Shown here: piece after piece, positions 6,172 to 14,746 of the stretch
Layout of the letters: the number at the start of each line of letters is the position of its first letter
Position numbering within the stretch: the stretch's first letter is position 1
Source: Hahnella aquatica
GTDB taxonomy: Bacteria > Pseudomonadota > Gammaproteobacteria > Burkholderiales > Burkholderiaceae_A
DNA: 64,000 nt
NCBI GenBank assembly: GCA_965194505.1
Contig: OZ239144.1
Span: 558,001 to 622,000, forward strand
Direction: 5' to 3'
Translations under genes and position numbers: made by a program
The notes under the pieces: generated by a model
The model's database searches: none
Told to the model about the DNA's origin: nothing
Seen by the model: the letters and a program-made list of their open reading frames with translations, nothing else

Positions 6172-7134
6172 TCAAAAGATCAGGTTCCACAGACTCAGCG
6201 CGACGATCAGTCCACCAACCCCAGCCATCAAGACCCGAGGCCGGACAAATCGGCAGACTATTGCGGCCAGGGGCGCAGCAAGAAGACCCCCGGCCACCAG
6301 ACCGGCGATAGTAAGCCAAGGGCTGCTCGTAATCACCAGCGAGAAACTTGCTGCTGTGACCAGGGTGAGGAAAAACTCTGCCAAGTTCACCGATCCGATG
6401 GTTGTCCGAGGGTCGTGTCCAGCGCCTATGAGACTAGTAGTGACCACGGGACCCCAGCCCCCCCCGCCGGAGGAGTCGACAAAGCCGCCGACAAAGGCAA
6501 GCTTCCCAACATGTCGCATCGCCTGCTGAATGACGAGCTGACCCCAGATCGCCCGGCAGAAAATGTAGATGCCCATGATCATTAGATAGACCACGATTAC
6601 CTGCCTCAGCCATTCTGAGTCAAGCTGGGTGACGACCAGCACCCCCAGTAGCGAACCCAGCGTACCAGGCAAGAGCAGTCGCACGAAGAGGATCCATCGC
6701 ACATTCCCAAATCGGATATGAGAAATGCCAGACAGCCCGGTCGTAAAGACCTCAGCAATGTGCACACTGGCACTGGCCACGGCTGGACTCGCACCGGTGC
6801 TCAAGAGAAAACTGGTTGCCGAGAGGCCGTAGGCCATTCCGAGCGCACCATCAATTAGCTGCGCCGCAAATCCGACTGCAACCGCTACCCAAAAGGTCTC
6901 GCTCTGGAGGCTCTCGGTGAGTACCGTGCCAGACTCATCGCCATTGGCAATCATGAAGCGGATGGCCAGATACAGCGTGATGCCCAGCAGCATGAGGCCC
7001 GTGAACCAGACTGCCCAGACCAGCCGGGGATGGGTCTGCTCTTCCCGCACGAAACGATCGAGCGGCGGCAGGCCCGCAGCCTGATGCGCTCGGTTGAGCT
7101 GAGTCACGGAGAGGTCAGGATCGCGAATTTTCAC
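6172..7134 (-). CDS. TauE/SafE (TSUP) family membrane transporter
   Basis: A 320-residue protein with a cytoplasmic N-terminal stretch of about 40 residues and roughly eight membrane segments. TSUP hallmarks are the two glycine-rich repeats: AAQLIDGALGMAYGLSATSFLL in the first half and GGFVDSSGGGGWGPV in the second. The family moves sulfite, sulfate or organosulfonates. It is the last gene of the sulfate-assimilation operon and overlaps cysN by four bases. No CysTWA permease is present, so it may supply sulfate to the pathway; the direction of transport is not settled by sequence. Confidence 0.88.
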   Translation of the reverse strand: MKIRDPDLSVTQLNRAHQAAGLPPLDRFVREEQTHPRLVWAVWFTGLMLLGITLYLAIRFMIANGDESGTVLTESLQSETFWVAVAVGFAAQLIDGALGMAYGLSATSFLLSTGASPAVASASVHIAEVFTTGLSGISHIRFGNVRWILFVRLLLPGTLGSLLGVLVVTQLDSEWLRQVIVVYLMIMGIYIFCRAIWGQLVIQQAMRHVGKLAFVGGFVDSSGGGGWGPVVTTSLIGAGHDPRTTIGSVNLAEFFLTLVTAASFSLVITSSPWLTIAGLVAGGLLAAPLAAIVCRFVRPRVLMAGVGGLIVALSLWNLIF

Positions 7135-8432
7135 TCGCGAATCATCCCCGCGGCGACCGTCTGATTAGAGGCCTCATCAATCAAAATGAAGGCCCCCGTG
7201 CTGGGCTGTAGGCGATACTCATCGGGCAAGACGGGAGAGGCGAGTCGGACCGATACCCGACCGATCTCGTTCACCGAGAGCACCTGCGCATCGACTCGGC
7301 CAAGGGCCTCTAAGTCGAGACGGTCTATGACCTCTAACCGTGCCAGCGTCTCCCGTGTGGCCTGCCTCAGCAGATAACGCCGGTCAGCAGAGAGCGGGTG
7401 AACATCTAGCCAAGCAAGGTCTGCCTCTAGTTGACGCCTTGGGGAAGGTGCTTGGTCACTCGGGACGAGAACATCTCCCCGCGCGAGATCTAGGTCTCGA
7501 TCGAGTGAGACCAAGACCGATTGGCCTGCAAAAGCCTGCTGTCGGACCTCGCCAGCGACCACGATCTGGCTGACCTGAGCCGACTGTCCAGAGGGAAAGA
7601 GCGAGACCGTCTCGCCGACCTCAAGCCGACCAGACTCCAGCCGACCCGCATAGGCCCGTTGGTCTGACCGGGTGTGGCCATCCCATCGGAGAACAAGCTG
7701 AATGGGCAGTCTGAGGGGCGACCCAGGATGCACAACCTGCTCGAGAGACTCGAGTAAGGACAGAAGGGTCGGCCCCCGATACCAGGCCATCTGGTCTGAG
7801 GGCGTCACCACGTTATCCCCCTTCAAGGCAGAGATCGGGATGTAATGTGTCGCCTGAGGCTCGAGCCGACTGAGCAGGTCCCGATGCGCCCGAACAATTC
7901 GGTCGAAGGTCTGCTGATCGAAATCAACGAGGTCCATCTTATTGACCGCGACAACGAGATGGCGAATCCCCAGCAGATTAGCCAGTGCAGTATGCCGACG
8001 GGTCTGCAGCAGGAGGGAGTCGCCCTCGACCTGGGAGGCATCAATGAGGATGATGACTGCATCAGCGGTCGAGGCGCCCGTCACCATGTTCCGGGTGTAC
8101 TGCTCATGGCCGGGGCAGTCGGCGATGATGAATTTTTTTCGGGCCGTTGAAAAGTAACGGTAGGCGACATCGATGGTGATACCCTGCTCCCGCTCAGACT
8201 CGAGGCCATCGGTCAGGAAGGAAAGGTCAATCTCGCCCTCGCTGACTCGCTTGTTTCTCGCAGACGAGAGGGCGAGAAGTTGGTCAGAGAGAATGGCCCG
8301 GGAGTCGAAGAGCAGGCGCCCGATGAGCGTACTTTTCCCATCATCGACACTCCCCGCCGTGATAAACCGGATCAGTCCGGTGGACTGGGGACCGGCATCG
8401 GTCCCCATGGGTGGCTGAAACATTGGCTTCAT
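7131..8432 (-). CDS. cysN: Sulfate adenylyltransferase subunit 1 (GTPase)
   Basis: A 433-residue CysN that uses GTP hydrolysis to drive adenylylation of sulfate by CysD. GTPase motifs are visible: GSVDDGKSTL (P-loop, about residues 27-36), DCPGHEQY (G3) and NKMD (G4), followed by EF-Tu-like beta domains. The length shows there is no fused APS-kinase (CysC) domain, which fits the APS-reducing type of CysH in the same operon. The start codon overlaps the cysD stop, and the stop overlaps the transporter start by four bases. Confidence 0.96.
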   Translation of the reverse strand: MKPMFQPPMGTDAGPQSTGLIRFITAGSVDDGKSTLIGRLLFDSRAILSDQLLALSSARNKRVSEGEIDLSFLTDGLESEREQGITIDVAYRYFSTARKKFIIADCPGHEQYTRNMVTGASTADAVIILIDASQVEGDSLLLQTRRHTALANLLGIRHLVVAVNKMDLVDFDQQTFDRIVRAHRDLLSRLEPQATHYIPISALKGDNVVTPSDQMAWYRGPTLLSLLESLEQVVHPGSPLRLPIQLVLRWDGHTRSDQRAYAGRLESGRLEVGETVSLFPSGQSAQVSQIVVAGEVRQQAFAGQSVLVSLDRDLDLARGDVLVPSDQAPSPRRQLEADLAWLDVHPLSADRRYLLRQATRETLARLEVIDRLDLEALGRVDAQVLSVNEIGRVSVRLASPVLPDEYRLQPSTGAFILIDEASNQTVAAGMIRE

Positions 8433-9355
8433 CAGAAATAGCCCTCTTTCTTGCGCCTTTCCATAGAGGCCTCGTTGGTCTGATCGTCCAGCCTCGTGGC
8501 CCCTCGCTCACTCAACTCTGCAGACGCCGTCTCTGCAAGAATCTCGACCGGACTATTCGCCACGCTCTCGACCGGGCATGTGCAGGTGATGTCCCCAACG
8601 GTTCTAAAGCGGACCGACAGGCTCTCGACATGGTCGCCCTCTCGGGGTGGCGTCAGGTGGGTGACAGGCTGCAGCAGACTGCCCCGACGAACGACCGAAC
8701 GAATGTGGGCGAAATAGATCCTGGGCAGTGCCAGCTGCTCACGCTCTATGTATTGCCAGATGTCGAACTCTGTCCAGTTTGAAATCGGGAAGACTCGCAT
8801 GTGTTCGCCCTTGGCCACACGTGCGTTGTAGAGGCTCCAGAGTTCTGGTCGCTGACTCTTCGGATTCCACTGACCAAACTCATCTCGAAACGAAAAAATC
8901 CGCTCCTTGGCCCGAGCTTTTTCCTCATCTCGGCGGGCGCCCCCCAGCAGTGCATCGAACTGAAATTCTTCTATGGCCTCGAGCAGTGTGATCGATTGGG
9001 CGGCGTTCCGAGAGTCGTGCTCGCCTCTCAGCCGCACCGTGCCCCGACCTATTGACTCCTCAACAGATCGAACAATCAGCCGCTCACCGAGTTCCTCGGT
9101 TCGACGATCTCGGCATTCAATGACCTCCGGAAAATTGTGGCCCGTATCAATGTGCAGGAGCGGGAAGGGAAAGCCTGTCGGACGGAAGGCCTTTTCTGCG
9201 ATCCGAAGCATGACAAGACTGTCTTTCCCACCAGAAAAAAGCAGCGCCGGTCGGGCCGAGCAGGCAGCGACCTCTCGCATGATGTAGATGGCCTCGCTCT
9301 CCAGGGCATCTAGGTGGGCTGCCTGTAGGCCGCTTTGACTAACTCTGTCTGACAT
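8432..9355 (-). CDS. cysD: Sulfate adenylyltransferase subunit 2
   Basis: A 307-residue ATP-pyrophosphatase-fold enzyme that makes APS from sulfate and ATP together with CysN. The PP-loop SGGKDSLVML is near residues 41-50, followed by LLHIDTGHNFPEV and GGARRDEEKARAKERIFS. The start at 9355 is chosen from family alignment (about 300 residues, beginning shortly before LDALESEAIYI); a longer upstream extension reads as antisense of nothing sensible and lies inside cysH. It overlaps the end of cysH by 17 bases. Confidence 0.96.
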   Translation of the reverse strand: MSDRVSQSGLQAAHLDALESEAIYIMREVAACSARPALLFSGGKDSLVMLRIAEKAFRPTGFPFPLLHIDTGHNFPEVIECRDRRTEELGERLIVRSVEESIGRGTVRLRGEHDSRNAAQSITLLEAIEEFQFDALLGGARRDEEKARAKERIFSFRDEFGQWNPKSQRPELWSLYNARVAKGEHMRVFPISNWTEFDIWQYIEREQLALPRIYFAHIRSVVRRGSLLQPVTHLTPPREGDHVESLSVRFRTVGDITCTCPVESVANSPVEILAETASAELSERGATRLDDQTNEASMERRKKEGYF

Positions 9356-10046
9356 GTAAACCGCACTCCTTCTTCTCATCGTTTTCCCACCACCAGCGAC
9401 CCGCTCGAATGTCCTCACCCGGCCCGATGGCCCGTGTGCAGGGCGCACAGCCGATGCTCGGATAGCCCCGCCCGTGCAGCGGATTGGTCGGGATGCCGTA
9501 GGCTCGCAGATAGGCCCAGACATCGTCTTCGGTCCATGCTGCAAGGGGGTTGGCCTTCACAAGTCCCCAGGTTGAATCCATCTCAAGCTCAACGACCTCT
9601 GAGCGGCCAACGGACTGTCCTCGACGAAGGCCGGTGATCCAGGCCGTCCTGCCTTGGAGCGCCCGACGCAGGGGTTCTAACTTTCGAATGTCGCAGCAGC
9701 TCAAGCGCTGGGACCGACTCTCGAAGAAGCCATTGATGCCATTGACTCGAACGTAGTCCTCCACCTCGACCTGATTGGGGAAGTAGACCTGAATGCGACG
9801 CTGAAAATGGACCTCGGTCTCGGCGAGCAAGGCATGGGTCTCGGGATGAAGTCGGCCTGTGTCCAGAGTAAAGACTTCAACTGTGAGGCCAGACCTCGAA
9901 ATGAGGTCGAGCAGTACCTGGTCCTCTGCCCCGAGACTGGTTGAGAAGGCTGGGGCCGGACCGGCTGCGACCGCCTCCCGGAGAATGTCGAGAGATCGGT
10001 CCAATCTGACCCGGAGTGAGTCTAAAATCTCAGGGAAATCAGGCAT
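9339..10046 (-). CDS. cysH: APS reductase (CysH, iron-sulfur type)
   Basis: A 235-residue assimilatory reductase that turns activated sulfate into sulfite using thioredoxin. The substrate loop reads FSTSLGAEDQVLLD. Two cysteine pairs, SCCDIRK and GCAPC, are the ligands of the [4Fe-4S] cluster found in enzymes that prefer APS over PAPS, and ECGLH near the C-terminus carries the catalytic Cys. No cysC was seen in the window, in line with direct APS reduction. It overlaps the chelatase gene by eight bases. Confidence 0.95.
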   Translation of the reverse strand: MPDFPEILDSLRVRLDRSLDILREAVAAGPAPAFSTSLGAEDQVLLDLISRSGLTVEVFTLDTGRLHPETHALLAETEVHFQRRIQVYFPNQVEVEDYVRVNGINGFFESRSQRLSCCDIRKLEPLRRALQGRTAWITGLRRGQSVGRSEVVELEMDSTWGLVKANPLAAWTEDDVWAYLRAYGIPTNPLHGRGYPSIGCAPCTRAIGPGEDIRAGRWWWENDEKKECGLHVRQS

Positions 10047-10650
10047 GTTTTTTCTCGATGAATCGATCCGGCAGAGCAGAGGTAATCCCCCTCAGGCGCT
10101 GAAGAAGCAGGGCTCGTGCAGAGGACTGGGCGCAGCCAAGAACAACTGCATCCTCGAGTAGATCCAGAAAGACCTGCTCTAACTCGACGAGCCCTTCCTC
10201 GAGCACCTTTAGCTTTTCAAGGCATGCAATCGGCTCTCCAGACGGCGAACGCCAGGCAGTGCCTTGATGCTGACTACGAGTAGCCCGCTCAAGAATCGCA
10301 CCCCGAATCTCTGGATCCTCCATAAGGACTGGCGCCGCTGTGAACTGAATCGTGGGCCGGCGCAGACCCAGCGCCTCGAGGCGTTCTGGAAGATCCTGCT
10401 GGACATGAAATCCCGCTGCGAGTAACAGCGGCTCAACCTGAAACTGGTCAACCCCTTGCTCTGCGAGTGTCTCCACGACTTCCTCCAGACTTGGGGATGC
10501 ATGCTCGAAGAAGGCCAGCTTGGCTGGACCAAAGGGCCAGCGTTGCAGGGCCTCTGTTTCGAGCTGATCGAAGGGCAGTCTCCAGTCGGCAGACTTCGAG
10601 CCGTGGGCCAACAAAATGAGTGCTCGGACGGGATTGGGATGCTTAGGCAT
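10039..10650 (-). CDS. CbiX/SirB-family chelatase with C-terminal extension
   Basis: A 203-residue protein whose first 130 residues are a CbiX/SirB chelatase (LILLAHGSK with the catalytic His, FFEHASPSLEEVV, VEPLLLAAGFHVQQDLP). In this operon it should insert iron into sirohydrochlorin to make siroheme for the sulfite reductase. The start at 10650 follows a GGAGG site. The last 70 residues (from CLEKLKVLEEGLVELEQ) are a helical extension that I do not recognise; short CbiX proteins end before it. Confidence 0.85.
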   Translation of the reverse strand: MPKHPNPVRALILLAHGSKSADWRLPFDQLETEALQRWPFGPAKLAFFEHASPSLEEVVETLAEQGVDQFQVEPLLLAAGFHVQQDLPERLEALGLRRPTIQFTAAPVLMEDPEIRGAILERATRSQHQGTAWRSPSGEPIACLEKLKVLEEGLVELEQVFLDLLEDAVVLGCAQSSARALLLQRLRGITSALPDRFIEKKHA

Positions 10651-11512
10651 GAAGTCCTCCAGAAGTGTCAGCCACAACCCATACCGGTGCGTTCATCCTC
10701 GATGCATCGACCTCCGATGCACCAACGCTCACCAGGTCGGCCTGCAACGCGGGGCTGACCATCTCACCCACCACATCACCCAGAATCAGGCAGACAGGTC
10801 CAGAGAGAGGCCTGGGGGTCGCGACTGCCAACTCCTGGAGCGTGAGCCGCTCTCTCTCACCAGTACCGCCTGCATTCTCGACAAGCGCCACTGGACGCTC
10901 TGGAGGCAGGCCGGCCGCCAAGAGCTGACGAGCAATGGCCTGGCGATGGTGCCCTCCCATGTAGATGACCGCGGTATCGGCTGCCAAGGCCGCAGCAACC
11001 CAGTTGCGACCGGGATCGGTTCCACGCCCAGTTGCGGGCGTGAGAAAGACGATCGAGCGGGCGAGACCTCTTGCCGAGAGGCTGATGCCCAAGGTGGCAG
11101 CCGATGCGCTGGCGGCGGTAACACCCGGCAGAATTTCAAAAGGTATTCCCGCACGGCGCACAGCCTCGACCTCCTCGGTCAGTCGACCAAAGATCGAGGG
11201 GTCGCCACCCTTGAGTCGAACCACCCGACGGCCCCGTGCAGCATGGTTGACCAGTTGACGCCCGATGAAGGCTTGTTCGGTCGATGGGCGGCCCGAGCGC
11301 TTGCCCACAAAAATCCATTCCGCTTCCGGTGAGGCCTCTCTAAATCCAGTCTCGTCGAGGAGAGCATCAAACAAGACGACGTCTGCGGTCTCGAGCGCCC
11401 GCCAGGCCGCCCGCGTGACCTGATCAGTACCTCCTGGCCCTGCGCCCACAAACTGGACCATCCCAAGCGCTGGTGCATCCGTCAAGGACTTGCGACCAGT
11501 GGTCGGCCTCAT
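10643..11512 (-). CDS. cobA: Uroporphyrinogen-III C-methyltransferase (SUMT)
   Basis: A 289-residue SAM-dependent enzyme that methylates uroporphyrinogen III to precorrin-2, the first siroheme step. Motifs: FVGAGPGGTDQVT near the N-terminus, VRLKGGDPSIFGR, and PGVTAASASA, then YMGGHH. It is a stand-alone SUMT without the dehydrogenase/ferrochelatase half of CysG; the chelatase comes next in the operon, but a precorrin-2 dehydrogenase is not in the window. It overlaps both neighbours. Confidence 0.93.
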   Translation of the reverse strand: MRPTTGRKSLTDAPALGMVQFVGAGPGGTDQVTRAAWRALETADVVLFDALLDETGFREASPEAEWIFVGKRSGRPSTEQAFIGRQLVNHAARGRRVVRLKGGDPSIFGRLTEEVEAVRRAGIPFEILPGVTAASASAATLGISLSARGLARSIVFLTPATGRGTDPGRNWVAAALAADTAVIYMGGHHRQAIARQLLAAGLPPERPVALVENAGGTGERERLTLQELAVATPRPLSGPVCLILGDVVGEMVSPALQADLVSVGASEVDASRMNAPVWVVADTSGGLHA

Positions 11513-12018
11513 GATGTCTCTCCGGTCGGTGAATCGACGGCCTGTGACTGTTGAGCGCTGCCAATGAGGCCCGGTCGTCCGTCGGCTGCGGTCTGGTAAT
11601 GCCCGCCGAAGGGCTTCAAAAGTTGGGCTGCCTGCTCTCGAACAAGGGCCTCCACCGAGGCTGGATCTCGGCCGGCGACGTGCGCAACATCAAAGCCCGA
11701 ACGCCTGAGAAAGTAAAAGAGGTCAGGATGAATGGTTCCGACCGCATGCAGACGGATCGGAAGACCGCGCTCTCGAATTCGGGCTGCAAGCGTGAATCCG
11801 CGACCGTCTGTTGGCTTGTCGAATCGAATGTTGACTTCCCCCTCGCCCATGGTCTGTGCGAGCTGCTCTCGATGGTCCCGACTCGGATCAAGCGTTAGTG
11901 AGACGGGCTTGATGCCGAGGGGATTTCCGGTTTGAAGGCAGATGGCGAAAGAAGCAGAGCCTGGGGCCTCTGCTGCTGTCTCTGCCTGGGTCTGCGGCAG
12001 TGAGGGAAGAGCGCTCAT
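11509..12018 (-). CDS. DUF934-family protein linked to sulfite reductase
   Basis: A 169-residue protein. The conserved part is the middle, DKPTDGRGFTLAARIRERG and VGTIHPDLFYFLRRSGFDVAHV. DUF934 proteins almost always follow the sulfite reductase hemoprotein gene in beta- and gammaproteobacteria and are thought to help electron delivery or assembly; their biochemical role is not established. It overlaps cysI and cobA by four bases each, consistent with coupled translation. The N-terminal 35 residues are low complexity. Confidence 0.9.
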   Translation of the reverse strand: MSALPSLPQTQAETAAEAPGSASFAICLQTGNPLGIKPVSLTLDPSRDHREQLAQTMGEGEVNIRFDKPTDGRGFTLAARIRERGLPIRLHAVGTIHPDLFYFLRRSGFDVAHVAGRDPASVEALVREQAAQLLKPFGGHYQTAADGRPGLIGSAQQSQAVDSPTGETS

Positions 12019-13727
12019 GCGACGATCTCCTCGGCAGGCCTTCGTCTCACGGTGTTTGCGGCCTCGACGAAGGGCTCATGACCGAGCCGGATGAGCGCCT
12101 CTCGAAACGACTCACCCGGCTCGCGTGACTCCAGGTACTGGTCGAGAACCGCCTCGATCGCATCGGCGATTTCGTCCTCGGAAAAGGCCTTCCCTACAAT
12201 CTTTCCGAGGGCAGCTGGTGCACCATGGCCAGAGTGCCCCCCCAACAGCAGTTGATAGAAGGCAGCTCCATCCTTATCAACGCCCAGAATACCCAAGTGG
12301 CCGATGTGATGGTGACCGCAGCTGTTGATGCAGCCAGAGATGCGCAGGTCAATCGGCCCAAGGTCCTCCTGCTCCTCGATCTGGCGGTAGCGTGCGGCGA
12401 TCTCCTCTGCGATGGGAATCGACCGAGCATTGGCCAAGGAGCAGAAGTCCCCACCCGGGCAGCAGACCATGTCCCCGATCAGCCCACCCACGGGCATTGC
12501 TAGCTTGAGTTCGTCGAGGGCATTGAAAAGGCTAGAGAGGTCTTGCTCCCGAACGGCCGGAAGCACGAGGTCCTGAGTATGCGTCACCCGGAGGAAACCC
12601 TGGCTAAATTGATCTGCCAAGTCGGCGAGCCGGTCCATTTCATGGCTAAAGAGGTCGCCCGGAGCGCGCCCGACTCCCTTAATGCTGATAAGAATAGCTG
12701 CCATGCCCTCAACTCGATGGGGCAGGCGATTGCGAGTTACCCACCGAGTGAAGCGGTCAGGATCAATCGGCTCGCTGCTGACCGTCTCCTTGGGTGTCCT
12801 TTCTGCAGCCGACCAGTCAGGGTCGATGAAGGAAGCCTCGACTCGCGCAAGGTCAGATGCTGTCAGCCGATCGGGTCCACCTCTCAGGCCCCCGAACTCT
12901 ACCTCGACAAGACGCTCGAAGGCCTCCAGACCCACAGACCGAACCAGAATCTTGATACGTGCCTTCGTGAGATTGTCTCGACGGCCGAGCTCGTTGTAGA
13001 CCCTCATGACCGCGTGGGTGTAGGAGAGAAGATCACGCCACTCCAGTCGTTCCCGGATGACCGGACCCAAGATGGGAGTCCGGCCCAGGCCGCCGCCCAC
13101 CCGCACCCGGAATATTGCCTCTGGATGGGCCTCGACCACCTCGAACGCAAGGTCGTGGACCTGCACCAGGGCCCTGTCCTCTACCGTACCGGTAAAGGCG
13201 ACCTTGAATTTTCTCGGCAGAAAACTGAGCTCTGGATGAAAGCTACTCCACTGGCGAAGCATCTCGGCATAGGGCCGCGGATCCAGAATCTCATCGGGAG
13301 CAATGCCAGCCAGTGCATCGCTCGTGATATTGCGCAGGCAGTTCCCGCTCGATTGAATGCCATGGAGCCCGACCTCCGCCAGGTCTGCCAAAGCCTGGGG
13401 AACATCCTCTACCGCAATCCAGTTGAGCTGGAGGTTCTGCCGAGTGGTGAGGTGACCATAGCCCCTGTCGTAGTCTCGGGCCACCTTGGCGAGACACCTC
13501 AGTTGGGGGCTGCGAAGCATGCCGTAGGCGATGGCGATGCGCAGCATGGGCGCATGCCGCTGGAGATAGAGGCCATTTTGAAGCCTCAGCGGCCGAAACT
13601 CGTCATCGCTCAGATGCCCTGACTGATGCCGAGCGAGTTGTCCCTTGAACTGCAGGGCCCGCTCCCGAAGGCGGGCGGTATCAAATGGTGTTGGCTGGTA
13701 CACAAGACACTCCTCTAGGAAGGTCAC
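12015..13727 (-). CDS. cysI: Sulfite reductase hemoprotein (nitrite/sulfite reductase family)
   Basis: A 570-residue siroheme/[4Fe-4S] enzyme that reduces sulfite to sulfide. There are two ferredoxin-like half repeats: one near GYGHLTTRQNLQLNWI, the second near GFLRVTHTQDLVL. The cluster/siroheme cysteines are in CCPGGDFCSLA and SGCINSCGHH. It is the first gene of the overlapping sulfate-assimilation operon. No flavoprotein subunit (CysJ) is present, so electrons may come from ferredoxin through the FNR-type reductase encoded 80 bases upstream. Confidence 0.94.
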   Translation of the reverse strand: MTFLEECLVYQPTPFDTARLRERALQFKGQLARHQSGHLSDDEFRPLRLQNGLYLQRHAPMLRIAIAYGMLRSPQLRCLAKVARDYDRGYGHLTTRQNLQLNWIAVEDVPQALADLAEVGLHGIQSSGNCLRNITSDALAGIAPDEILDPRPYAEMLRQWSSFHPELSFLPRKFKVAFTGTVEDRALVQVHDLAFEVVEAHPEAIFRVRVGGGLGRTPILGPVIRERLEWRDLLSYTHAVMRVYNELGRRDNLTKARIKILVRSVGLEAFERLVEVEFGGLRGGPDRLTASDLARVEASFIDPDWSAAERTPKETVSSEPIDPDRFTRWVTRNRLPHRVEGMAAILISIKGVGRAPGDLFSHEMDRLADLADQFSQGFLRVTHTQDLVLPAVREQDLSSLFNALDELKLAMPVGGLIGDMVCCPGGDFCSLANARSIPIAEEIAARYRQIEEQEDLGPIDLRISGCINSCGHHHIGHLGILGVDKDGAAFYQLLLGGHSGHGAPAALGKIVGKAFSEDEIADAIEAVLDQYLESREPGESFREALIRLGHEPFVEAANTVRRRPAEEIVA

Positions 13728-13807
13728 CAGCCTAACGGTGCTCTACATCATTGAGAAATAACTCTTCGCACTTTGCTTATGTGGGAAAGAAATATGAGGT
13801 CCCTTTC

Positions 13808-14584
13808 CTAGCGTTCGACAAATGCCCGCTCAATCACATAGTCGCCCGGCTGGCCCAGACCAGCCGACACTTGAAAGCCTCGGGCATCGAGCATTTCTGC
13901 CGTCTCCCTGAGCATGGCGGGGCTTCCGCAGATCATGCCCCGATCGACTGCCGGGTCCAGCGGGGGGAGGCCGATGTCCTCAAAGAGATTGCCGGTCTCG
14001 ATGGCAGTGGTGAGTCGCCCTGTGTGTGTGAAGGCTTCTCGGCTGACGGTCGGGTAGTAGATGAGCTGTTGACTCACCATCTCACCCAAAAACTCATGCC
14101 GAGGCAACACCTCGCGAAGGTAGTCGGCATACGCTAACTCGCTCACAGTCCGAACGCCATGAATGAGCACCACCTTCTCGAACCGTTCGTAGGTGTCTGG
14201 GTCTCGGATGATGCTCATGAAAGGGGCCAGGCCAGTGCCAGTGGAGAAGAGATAGAGGTGCTTACCGGGGCGCAGGTCATCGATGACCAGCGTACCCGTA
14301 GCCTTCTCGCCGACATGGATGTCGTCCCCCACCTGAATGTGCTGAAGGCGAGAGGTGAGCGGACCACTCGGCACTTTGATGGAGAGAAACTCTAGTTCTT
14401 CCTCGTAGTTTGGGCTCACCACACTGTAGGCCCGCAACAGCGGCTTGTCTTCTACCTCGAGGCCAATCATCACAAAGTGACCGTTGCGAAAACGGAAACT
14501 CTGGTCGCGGGTGGTCTTGAAGGAAAAGAGAGTGTCGTTCCAGTGGGTGACAGAGGTCACCGCCTCGATGCGAGTCTTGGCCAT
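13808..14584 (-). CDS. fpr: Ferredoxin-NADP+ reductase
   Basis: A 258-residue Fpr-type flavoenzyme: FAD-binding RAYSVVSPNYEEELEF, the domain linker SGPLTSRLQ, and the NADP site FSTGTGLAPFMSI. It moves electrons between NADPH and ferredoxin or flavodoxin. It lies just upstream of cysI on the same strand, and the 80-base gap could hold a separate promoter. The pairing suggests it supplies the sulfite reductase, but Fpr enzymes also have general and oxidative-stress roles. Confidence 0.93.
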   Translation of the reverse strand: MAKTRIEAVTSVTHWNDTLFSFKTTRDQSFRFRNGHFVMIGLEVEDKPLLRAYSVVSPNYEEELEFLSIKVPSGPLTSRLQHIQVGDDIHVGEKATGTLVIDDLRPGKHLYLFSTGTGLAPFMSIIRDPDTYERFEKVVLIHGVRTVSELAYADYLREVLPRHEFLGEMVSQQLIYYPTVSREAFTHTGRLTTAIETGNLFEDIGLPPLDPAVDRGMICGSPAMLRETAEMLDARGFQVSAGLGQPGDYVIERAFVER

Positions 14585-14746
14585 GATTGATATTGAGGAT
14601 AGGAAATGAGCCCGGATTGTCTCAGCTTGCTAGAGCGTGCTCATTGATTAGGACTAAACAAATAGTCATGAGCTTATTCGGTTTTTTCGCTTGTAACGGG
14701 ATGGCCTCTGTTTCATTCTTTGCTGCTCACCAACATGGAGCGAAAC

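Noticed and set aside
10616..11332. A 238-codon plus-strand frame
   Set aside because: Antisense to cobA, whose SUMT motifs are intact; the composition is that of a shadow frame.
12543..13622. A 359-codon open frame on the plus strand
   Set aside because: It lies wholly antisense to cysI, which has clear cofactor motifs; the product has no domain pattern.
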